From DATJPY01 sp035506135 (lineage in GTDB: Bacteria; Myxococcota_A; UBA9160; PR03), in the NCBI GenBank assembly GCA_035506135.1, contig DATJPY010000047.1, positions 1-25,810 on the forward strand: DNA of 25,810 nucleotides, given 5' to 3'. Made by a program: the position numbers and the translations under genes. Within the stretch, counting starts at the first letter, position 1, and every line of letters begins with the position of its first letter. The notes beneath the pieces were generated by a model that was not told where the DNA came from, ran no database searches, and saw only the letters and a list, made by a program, of their open reading frames with translations. Positions 1 through 6,462 of this stretch are shown here, in pieces.

Positions 1-207
1 GGCTTCGCCGTGGTGGCGTACCCGGCGACCTGGGGTGCCTCGGGGGTGATGACCTTCCTCGTGAGCCACGACGGGGTCGTCTACGAGAAGGACCTCGGCC
101 CCAACACCGCGTCCATCGCCAGGGCGATGACGAAGTTCGACCCGGACGACACCTGGAAGGTGGTTCCCGACGACGACGAGGTCGTTCCGACCGAGTCGGC
201 GCAGTGA
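1..207 (+). CDS. DUF2950 family protein, C-terminal fragment
   Basis: The open frame begins before the window, so only the last 68 residues are visible. They read GFAVVAYPATWGASGVMTF, then SHDGVVYEKDLGP and a KFDPDDTWKVV tail. This matches the C-terminus I know for DUF2950 proteins, which typically have GF..VAYPA..G.SGVMTF, DG.VY.KDLG and FDPD.TW blocks near the end. DUF2950 proteins are usually secreted or periplasmic, often sit beside DUF3300 genes, and have no established biochemical role. The stop codon is 17 bases upstream of the ATG chosen for the next gene on the same strand, so the two are probably co-transcribed. Family assignment is fairly sure; function is unknown. Confidence 0.8.
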   Translation, partial: GFAVVAYPATWGASGVMTFLVSHDGVVYEKDLGPNTASIARAMTKFDPDDTWKVVPDDDEVVPTESAQ

Positions 208-224
208 GAGGGGGAGGGCGATCG

Positions 225-692
225 ATGCGCATGCGGTTCGCGATCGGGATCTTCACCGCGGCGGCGGTCTCCATGGCGCAGACCGCGGCCCGGGCCGACC
301 TCGCTCCCTGGGACCAGGCCAAGGTGACGGCGCTGGCGAAGCAGCTCGCCACCGCCGCCGGTGCCCTGAACGACACCTTCTATCGGCAGCCGGTCCCGAG
401 CGCGGGCTCCGCGCAGACCCGCGGCTACGAGCGGCTCAAGCAGGCCGTCATGAAGATCCAGCGCGAGGCGAAGTCGCTGAACGCGAAGCTCGCGGCTGGC
501 GCCGATCGGCAGGCGACCACGAACAGCTACCAGGACCTGATGCAGACCGTGAACAGCGCGCGCGAGGACGCGAAGGGCGTCTTCGCGGGCGCGGACGTCT
601 CGGAGAAGGCCACGGCGGTGCGGGGCGTCCTCAACCAGCTCGGTCCCTTCTACGATCCGGACTTCAAGGAGCTCCACCCGGTGACGCGTTGA
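225..692 (+). CDS. Small exported helical protein of unknown function
   Basis: A 155-residue protein starts at the ATG at 225, preceded by a purine-rich GGGGGAGGG ribosome-binding region. An in-frame GTG at 204 would place extra residues before the signal peptide and is less likely. Residues 1 to about 24 form a classical signal peptide: MRMR, a hydrophobic core, then AARA just before DLAPW. The mature part is rich in Ala, Lys and Gln with heptad-like spacing, and is probably an all-alpha periplasmic domain. It has no cysteines. I do not recognise a family. It follows the DUF2950 gene directly, so a shared envelope role is possible but unproven. Its last 29 bases overlap the 3' end of the convergent cytochrome gene. 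Confidence 0.72.
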   Translation: MRMRFAIGIFTAAAVSMAQTAARADLAPWDQAKVTALAKQLATAAGALNDTFYRQPVPSAGSAQTRGYERLKQAVMKIQREAKSLNAKLAAGADRQATTNSYQDLMQTVNSAREDAKGVFAGADVSEKATAVRGVLNQLGPFYDPDFKELHPVTR

Positions 693-3063
693 GGGGATCG
701 GTGGGGGGCGCTGGCGCGGCTCCTCCCTCGAGCTCCGCCAGCAGCGCGCGCGCGTTCGCGTCCTCGGGATCGGCCTCGACCAGCGCGCGCGCGTAGCGTC
801 GCGCCGCGTCGCCGCGGCCCGCGTCGCGCGAGAGCGTGGCGAGCGCGAGCAGGAGGTCGCGGTCGGCGGGGTGGCGCCCCCGCGCCGACTCGAGGACCTG
901 GAGCGCGCGACCGCTCTGCCCCGCGCCGTTCAGTGCCAGCGCCCAGGCGAAGGCATAGCGAGGATCCTCCGGCGCGAGCTCGGCGGCTCGCCCGAGCGAC
1001 GCGAGCGCCTCGTCGCGCTGCGCGGTGCGCACGAGGGCGAGGCCGAGCGCATAGTGGACCTCGGCCGCCTGGGGCGCCAGCGCGAGCGCCCGGCGCAGCG
1101 ACTCGACGCCTTCCTGATCGCGGCCCTGCGCGCGGTCGAGGTCGGCGAGGTTCACGTGTGCCGGCACGAACCACGGAGCGAGGCGGAGCGCCGTCTCGTA
1201 CTCGGCGCGGGCCGCATCGAGCTCGCCGAGGCGCACGTGCAGGAGGCCGAGGTTCACGTGCGACTCCGGGCGCTCTGCGCTCGCGACCTGCGCGGCGCGG
1301 TACTCGGCCAGGGCGTCCGCCAACGCGTTGCGGTCGCCCGGCTGCCACAGCGAGGGCGGCACGTCGGCGAGCAGGCGGCCTGCCTCGATGCGCACGGCGA
1401 GCCGAGGGTCGTGCAGGAGCGGTGCGAAGGCGGCGAGCCGCACCGGCGCGTCGAGCGACTCTCCGGCTGCGAGCGCGCCCAGGCGCACGAGCGGGTCCGG
1501 GTCGGCTGCGCCGCGCTGCGCCGCGCCGGCCACGGTGCGCCCGCCGCCGGCGCCGAGCAGCGCGAGCGCGCTGGCTCGCACGATGGCGGGCTCGCGTGTG
1601 TCCTGCGCGAGCGCCACCAGCCTGCGCTCCGCGTCGGGCGAGCCGACGCGGCCCGCGTGCAGCGCCTCGGCGTAGTGCGGCTTTCCGCTCCGCCCATTCG
1701 GGAACCAGCGCGCGACGGCATCCGCCGCCCAGCGCGGCGAGCGCCCGGTGTGGCAGTCGGTGCAGGCGTTCGGCGTGCCGAGCGACACCGAGAGATCCGG
1801 GCGCGGGACGCGGAACGAGTGGTCGTGCCGCACGTCGACCACCATGTAGGTGCGCGCCGGCATGTGACAGGAGACGCAGCGCGCCCCGGCCGACGCGGAA
1901 TCGTGATGATGGTGCGCCGGCGTGGCGAAGACCGCCGGCGCGTGGCACTGGCCGCAGAGCGCGTCGCCCTCGGCGCGGAGCGCGAGCGAGTGCGGGTCGT
2001 GGCAGTCGCTGCAGGTGACGCCGGCGGCGTACATCGGGCTCTGCAGGAACGAGCCGTAGTTGTAGACCTCGTCGCGCATCTGGCCGTCGTCCTCGTAGAG
2101 GCCGGGCTCGAGCAGCGCGGGACGGTGCGTGTCCAGGAACGGCTCGTTGGGAAGCCTGCCCTCGCGCAGCGTCGAGCGGCGTGCGTGACAGGGTGCGCAC
2201 GCTTCGACCTCGGCGTGCTCGCGTCGCGGCGGTTCGCGGCGCGCGATGGCGGCGCCGGGGTCGAACACCCAGCGCGCCGGCTCGGCGCGCCCGAGGCCGC
2301 CGTCGAGCCCGCTGCCGGCGGCGCCGTGCGCGCCCGCCCCGCCCCGCGCCGACTCTTCCGCCCACGCGACGTGCCGCGATCCCGGTCCGTGGCAGGCCTC
2401 GCAGCCCACGTCGAGATCGGACCAGGTCGTCGCGAAGCGATCCCCGGCCGGGTCGTAGCCCTTGCGCAGGTTCGTCGAGTGGCACTCGGCGCACTGCGAG
2501 TTCCAGTTGTGCGACGGCCGGGTCCAGTGCAGCACGTCGTCCGGCGGGACGCGCTCGCCCGGCACGAGGTCGAACCAGCGTTGCCCGCCGGCTGCGCGCG
2601 GGCGAGAGTCCCAGGCCAGCGAGAGCGCCTGCAGGCGTCCGTCCGAGGTGCGCACCAGGTACTGCTGGAGCGGGTGCACGCCGAAGGTGAAGGCCACGTC
2701 GTAGTCGTGGAGCGCGCCGTCGGGCCCCTCGGTCCGCACGACGAGCTTCCCGTCGCGGCGATCGAAACGGGACTGCACGCCGAAGTGCTCGAGCGACGCG
2801 CCGGCGAAGTCGCCGAGCACGGTCGACGCGTCGGCCTCCTGCATCGCGCGGGCGTGGTCGGAGCCCTTCCAGCTCGTCGCCTGCGCGGCATGGCAGCCGG
2901 CGCAGCGGGCGGTTCCGACGTAATCGAGGCTGGGCTGCGCCAGCTGTGCGCTGGCCTGCGGGGCCGCGCTCGCGGGCTTCGACTCCGGCTCGCGGCAGGC
3001 GACCGCAAGGACGAGGGCTGCGAGCGCGGCGACGGCGCGCTGCCTGTGCGCCAGGAGCCTCAA
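664..3063 (-). CDS. Octaheme cytochrome c lipoprotein with HEAT-like and TPR repeats
   Basis: 799 residues. Eight CXXCH heme-attachment motifs lie at about residues 54, 191, 221, 289, 351, 370, 396 and 434. The first half resembles cytochrome c-554/doubled-CXXCH proteins. It is followed by an Ala/Leu/Arg-rich HEAT-like stretch (about 480-570) and five or six TPR units (about 597-780, with NLGLLHVRLGELDAA and HYALGLALV-type helices). The likely start is the TTG at 3063, whose last two bases fall within the stop codon of the upstream hydrolase. It gives a good lipoprotein signal ending LAVAC (Cys23). No ribosome-binding site is visible, which fits translational coupling. The protein should be exported by Sec, lipidated and loaded with c-type hemes in the periplasm. 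Electron partner and substrate are unknown. The start is uncertain because the frame stays open far upstream. Confidence 0.9.
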   Translation of the reverse strand: MRLLAHRQRAVAALAALVLAVACREPESKPASAAPQASAQLAQPSLDYVGTARCAGCHAAQATSWKGSDHARAMQEADASTVLGDFAGASLEHFGVQSRFDRRDGKLVVRTEGPDGALHDYDVAFTFGVHPLQQYLVRTSDGRLQALSLAWDSRPRAAGGQRWFDLVPGERVPPDDVLHWTRPSHNWNSQCAECHSTNLRKGYDPAGDRFATTWSDLDVGCEACHGPGSRHVAWAEESARGGAGAHGAAGSGLDGGLGRAEPARWVFDPGAAIARREPPRREHAEVEACAPCHARRSTLREGRLPNEPFLDTHRPALLEPGLYEDDGQMRDEVYNYGSFLQSPMYAAGVTCSDCHDPHSLALRAEGDALCGQCHAPAVFATPAHHHHDSASAGARCVSCHMPARTYMVVDVRHDHSFRVPRPDLSVSLGTPNACTDCHTGRSPRWAADAVARWFPNGRSGKPHYAEALHAGRVGSPDAERRLVALAQDTREPAIVRASALALLGAGGGRTVAGAAQRGAADPDPLVRLGALAAGESLDAPVRLAAFAPLLHDPRLAVRIEAGRLLADVPPSLWQPGDRNALADALAEYRAAQVASAERPESHVNLGLLHVRLGELDAARAEYETALRLAPWFVPAHVNLADLDRAQGRDQEGVESLRRALALAPQAAEVHYALGLALVRTAQRDEALASLGRAAELAPEDPRYAFAWALALNGAGQSGRALQVLESARGRHPADRDLLLALATLSRDAGRGDAARRYARALVEADPEDANARALLAELEGGAAPAPPTDPLNASPGGAP

Positions 3064-4274
3064 GGGAAGCGAGTGTGCAGCCAGTCGGCCACGAGGTCCA
3101 TGGCGGGCCGGCGATGGCCCTCGAGATAGTGGGGCGCCCCCTTGAGCTCGTGGTAGCTGACGTCCTCGGCGCCGGCGCGGTCGCGGATCTCGATCGCCTG
3201 CCGCACGCGGATCTCGGTGTCGGCGGTCGGGTGCAGGATCAGCGTCGGAACCGCGACGTGCGGCATGGTGTCCGCGAGCCGCGCGCGCGACGAGAGCCCC
3301 GACCAGGTCGACAGCCAGCCGCGCGGCGTCATCGTGCGCGCCAGTCCGAGGCGCGCGTGGTTGGCGTCGAAGGGGTCGGGGAAGGCGAAGAGCGAGCCGA
3401 GCGGGCGGTCGTCCGGATCGATGGTCGGGTCGAGATAGGCCGGATCCGCCAGCGTGCGGTAGATCACCATCGTCGGCTGGTGCACGGCGCGCTTGCGGAG
3501 GCTCTGCCAGACGTCCGGCTGCTCCGCGCGGTCGACGAGCTTCGCGCGCTCTCCGGCGCGCTGCGCCGCGGCGATCGCCTCGCGTGCGATCGCGTCGAGG
3601 CGGGCGACCCGAGCGCGCTGCGCGTCGCGGTAGGCGGCGAGCCAGTCGCGCTCGTACCGGCACGGCGACGGCCACGGGCGCCAGCCGTTGCGAGGGTCGT
3701 ACATGTCGAGCTCGGGCACGGTGGCGAAGGGATCCGACTCGTCGGCGACCGACGGGTCGATCGCCTGCATCATGAATACCCCTTCGCCGGGGTGCGCGGC
3801 GACGGCGACGAACCCGTCGCCGCAGCGCGTCTCGCTCTGCGCGAGCGCCATCAGCGAGCCGCCGCCCGAGTTTCCGAGGAGCACCACCGCCGCGGCCCCG
3901 CGGCGCCGCATCTCGTCGACGGCGGTCTTCACGTCGACGACGAGCGCCTCGTGCAGGCAGTCGGTGTCGTTGTTGAGATAGCGGGTGCCGAAGCCGAACG
4001 CCGCGTAGCCAGCCGCCGCGAGGAGCGGACACGCGTAGTGGACCGAGAAGTCTCCGCGCGGATGCGTCAGCACCACCGCAGTCTTCCACGGCGTTCCCGC
4101 CGGCGGCGTCCACAGGATGCCGCGCACCAGCGCACCGTCCGGAGTCACCAGGCGCACGTCCTCGCGGCGGATCGCGGCCTGCGGCCCGTCCTCGGGGAGC
4201 GGCCAGAAGCCGAATCCGAACGGGCGCCGTTCGCCGAGCGCGTGGGGCACAGGACCCTCCTGGCCGCGCATCAT
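3060..4274 (-). CDS. Alpha/beta-hydrolase family protein
   Basis: 404 residues, starting at an ATG (4274) that overlaps the nagB stop as ATGA. A candidate catalytic triad is visible: Ser136 in the nucleophile elbow GNSGGG, Asp352 in HPTADTEI and His382 in KGAPHYLEGH. The N-terminal core has the strand AVVLTHPRGDFSVHYACPLL, followed by AAGYAAFGFGTRYLNND, where the oxyanion-hole region is expected. A roughly 130-residue insertion between the serine and the Asp/His strands (about 165-335) probably forms the lid and substrate pocket. There is no signal peptide, so it is cytoplasmic. Esterase, lipase or peptidase activity cannot be told apart from sequence. It is coupled to nagB upstream and the cytochrome downstream, so all three are probably expressed together even though their roles look unrelated. 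Confidence 0.87.
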   Translation of the reverse strand: MMRGQEGPVPHALGERRPFGFGFWPLPEDGPQAAIRREDVRLVTPDGALVRGILWTPPAGTPWKTAVVLTHPRGDFSVHYACPLLAAAGYAAFGFGTRYLNNDTDCLHEALVVDVKTAVDEMRRRGAAAVVLLGNSGGGSLMALAQSETRCGDGFVAVAAHPGEGVFMMQAIDPSVADESDPFATVPELDMYDPRNGWRPWPSPCRYERDWLAAYRDAQRARVARLDAIAREAIAAAQRAGERAKLVDRAEQPDVWQSLRKRAVHQPTMVIYRTLADPAYLDPTIDPDDRPLGSLFAFPDPFDANHARLGLARTMTPRGWLSTWSGLSSRARLADTMPHVAVPTLILHPTADTEIRVRQAIEIRDRAGAEDVSYHELKGAPHYLEGHRRPAMDLVADWLHTRFP

Positions 4275-5065
4275 ACGCGCATTTTCGTGCCGACACTTCC
4301 CGCCGCGCTCCGCCGCACCTCTCGCTCGCGGCGCATCGCCTCCTGATCGCGGTAGTGCTGCGCGTGGCCGAGGCGCGCGGCGGCCTCCTCGTCGAGCACG
4401 ACCGTCGCGTCGGGATGGAGCTGCAGCGACGACGCGGGTAGCTGCGCGGTGATCGGTCCCTCGATCATCGCAGCCGCCGGTCGCGCCTTGTCCGGACCGA
4501 GCGCGACGAGGAGACAAGCGCGCGCCTCGAGGAGCGTGGCGATGCCCATCGTGATCGCGAGCCGCGGGCGGTCCTCGGCGCGCGTCTCGCGCATCAGCAG
4601 CTCCACGCGGGTGCGGCTCGCGAGCGACGACCCGGGCTCGTTGAAGGCGAGGTGGCCGTTGCGGCCGAGGCCCAGCAGCGCGAGGTCGATCCCGCCTGCC
4701 GCGGCGATCGCCGCCTCGTAGCGCTGGCACTCGGCATCGAGATCGGCGGCCCGGCCGTCGGGCGCGTCGTGCCGTGCTGGGGTTGCATCCACCCGGGCCA
4801 GCAGATGCTCCCGGAGGAAGTGGCGGAAGCCCCTCGCATCGTCCCGTGCGAGGCCGACGTACTCGTCGAGGTTGAAGGCGCGGATGCGCCCGAAGGAGAG
4901 TGCCTCTCGCGCCGAGAGCTCCACCAGGGCGCGGTAGACCGGAACCATCGTCGAGCCGGTCGCCAGCGCGAGCACGGCGTCGGGCTTGCGCCGGACGACC
5001 TCGGCGACGCGGCGGGCGGTGAAGCGCGCCGCGGCCTCGGCGTCGGGCTCGATCGCGACGCGCAC
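4271..5065 (-). CDS. nagB: Glucosamine-6-phosphate deaminase
   Basis: 264 residues, starting at a GTG (VRVAIEPDAE...), the length expected for NagB. The enzyme converts glucosamine 6-phosphate to fructose 6-phosphate and ammonia in the cytoplasm. Family blocks are clear: LALATGST (phosphate loop, about 33-40), FNLDEYVGL with the probable catalytic Asp67, and GLGRNGHLAFNEPGSS with His138 and Glu143. The Asn at 136, where E. coli has Asp141, is normal in many homologues. The start is fixed by matching the family N-terminus. The 3' end overlaps the hydrolase start by 4 bases. A lytic transglycosylase gene is divergent upstream, consistent with recovery of amino sugars from cell-wall turnover, but nagA is not in the window. 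The last 25 residues are basic and family-atypical. Confidence 0.93.
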   Translation of the reverse strand: MRVAIEPDAEAAARFTARRVAEVVRRKPDAVLALATGSTMVPVYRALVELSAREALSFGRIRAFNLDEYVGLARDDARGFRHFLREHLLARVDATPARHDAPDGRAADLDAECQRYEAAIAAAGGIDLALLGLGRNGHLAFNEPGSSLASRTRVELLMRETRAEDRPRLAITMGIATLLEARACLLVALGPDKARPAAAMIEGPITAQLPASSLQLHPDATVVLDEEAAARLGHAQHYRDQEAMRREREVRRSAAGSVGTKMRV

Positions 5066-5066
5066 G

Positions 5067-5189
5067 CTACGGCGTCGGAGCGGGGGACGATGCGCGCGCC
5101 GTGCGCAAGAAGGCGCGCAACGCCGCGGGCTCGGGGGCCTGGAGCTGCCCGCGCGGGTCGCGGATCCCGGGTGCTCCTTCGATCCCCAT
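5067..5189 (-). CDS. Possible 40-residue small ORF upstream of nagB
   Basis: An ATG at 5189 opens a 40-codon frame beginning MGIEGAPGIRDPRGQLQ. It ends with TAG one base before the nagB GTG. A GGAG lies about 8 bases upstream of the ATG, and an in-frame TAG upstream bounds the frame. Codon third positions are mostly G/C, like its neighbours. The close abutment would suit translational coupling to nagB, or a leader peptide. No family is recognised, and chance open frames of this size are common at this G+C content, so the call is weak. Confidence 0.28.
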   Translation of the reverse strand: MGIEGAPGIRDPRGQLQAPEPAALRAFLRTARASSPAPTP

Positions 5190-5356
5190 CTCCCGATCTC
5201 CATCTCCGGACCGACGCTACCACGGAGGTGCGGTCGTTGACGGCGCGGCGCGGCCGCGCGAGCATACCGCCTTCCGGTCGTCCCCTCGGACCGGGACGTC
5301 GTCGAGTCCGTTGACTCGTCCTTTGAAGCTGGGCGAACCCCCCTCGAGGTTTGCCG

Positions 5357-6385
5357 ATGTTGCTGCGCCGCTCCTCCTCCCTCGTTGCCATCGCGCTCGT
5401 CGCGTTCACCCCGCTTGCCTGCGCCGCGAAGCCGCCCCCGCGCCTCGAGACGCCGCCGCCGGTCGCCGAGGTGGCCGCTCCGGCTCCGCCCGCGGCGCCG
5501 AGCCCGGCCGTCCTGCGGGCGCGGGAGCGAGGCTGGGGCTATCTCGTCGACCGGCTCACGGCCGACGGGCTTCCGCAGGAGCGCGTCGCGGCGGCCTTTT
5601 CGGACCCGCGCGTCCCCGCCTTCGACGGGCTTCGGTTCAACCCGAGCCCGCGCGAGTCGCACGCGAGCTACCGGCGGCTGCTGACGCGAAAGAGCGTCGC
5701 CGCCGCCGAGCGCTGCGCCGCGATGAACGCGGGTCCCCTCGCCACGGCGGAGCGCCAGACCGGCGTCTCCGCCGGCGTGGTCGCGGCGATCCTGCACATC
5801 GAGAGCCACTGTGGCACCAACACCGGGCGCTCGCTGGTGCTGCACCGGCTGGCGCGCCTTGCGATGGCGAACGAGCCCCACAACGTGGCCGCACTCCTCG
5901 CTCATCTCGCCGGACCGGATGGCACCGTCGATCCCGCGCTCGCCGAGCAGGTGCGCGCGCGCGCGCGCTATCTCGAGGCCACGTTCTACCCGGAGGTGCG
6001 CGCCACCTTCGCGGCGGCCGACCGCATGGGAATCGATCCGCTCGAGCTGCGCGGCTCGAGCGCCGGCGCGTTCGGCCTCCCGCAGTTCCTGCCCGGGAGC
6101 TACGTCGCGTTCGGGACCGACGGCGACGGCGACGGGCGCGTGAGCCTCTACGACCCGGCCGACGCCGCGGCCTCGTGCGCGCGCTTCCTCGCGAGCTACG
6201 GCTGGAAGCCCGGCCTCACGCGCGCGCAGGCGCGGCAGGTGATCTGGCACTACAACCGCTCCGACGCCTACATCGACACCGTGCTCCAGCTCGCCGACCG
6301 GATCGAGCGCACCGGTGCGCTGCGCGCCTCCGCGTCGGGCGGGACGGCGGCCGCTCTCGCCGCCGCGGGCGCGGGTGCCCGCTGA
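5357..6385 (+). CDS. Lytic murein transglycosylase, MltB/SLT_2 type, lipoprotein
   Basis: 342 residues from the ATG at 5357, with GAGG at good spacing upstream. Residues 1-22 form a signal peptide with a possible lipobox ending PLAC (Cys22), so the product is probably lipid-anchored. A Pro/Ala linker follows. The catalytic domain begins near RERGWGYLVDRL. The probable catalytic Glu lies in AAILHIESHCG, corresponding to the Glu of E. coli Slt35/MltB. The conserved block GSSAGAFGLPQFLPGSY, then TDGDGDGRVSLYDPADA and YGWKPGL are diagnostic of the SLT_2 domain. The enzyme cleaves the MurNAc-GlcNAc bond of peptidoglycan in the periplasm, giving 1,6-anhydro-MurNAc ends. No C-terminal peptidoglycan-binding domain is present. 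It is divergent from nagB. Confidence 0.93.
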   Translation: MLLRRSSSLVAIALVAFTPLACAAKPPPRLETPPPVAEVAAPAPPAAPSPAVLRARERGWGYLVDRLTADGLPQERVAAAFSDPRVPAFDGLRFNPSPRESHASYRRLLTRKSVAAAERCAAMNAGPLATAERQTGVSAGVVAAILHIESHCGTNTGRSLVLHRLARLAMANEPHNVAALLAHLAGPDGTVDPALAEQVRARARYLEATFYPEVRATFAAADRMGIDPLELRGSSAGAFGLPQFLPGSYVAFGTDGDGDGRVSLYDPADAAASCARFLASYGWKPGLTRAQARQVIWHYNRSDAYIDTVLQLADRIERTGALRASASGGTAAALAAAGAGAR

Positions 6386-6462
6386 GCGCACTCGACGGGC
6401 CCGCCGACGTCCATGTCCGAATCTTGCGAGCGGCGCGGGGGGCTCCCGGGTAGCGTCCGGGC

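Noticed and set aside
871..3129. Long plus-strand frame opposite the cytochrome gene
   Set aside because: Antisense of a conserved multiheme gene. Its composition is biased to Arg, Val and Ala with no domain, as expected for high-G+C shadow frames.
664..4296. A single 1210-codon minus-strand protein
   Set aside because: The first 411 codons are an Arg/Ala/Pro-rich shadow of the hydrolase gene in another frame; real sequence begins at the lipoprotein signal at 3063.
5248..5259. 12-base palindrome GCGCGGCCGCGC between nagB and the transglycosylase gene
   Set aside because: Expected by chance in DNA of this base composition; no second copy or nearby regulator.
5237..5316. TTGACG and TTGACT as -35 boxes upstream of the lytic transglycosylase gene
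   Set aside because: No acceptable -10 hexamer lies 16-18 bases downstream of either one.
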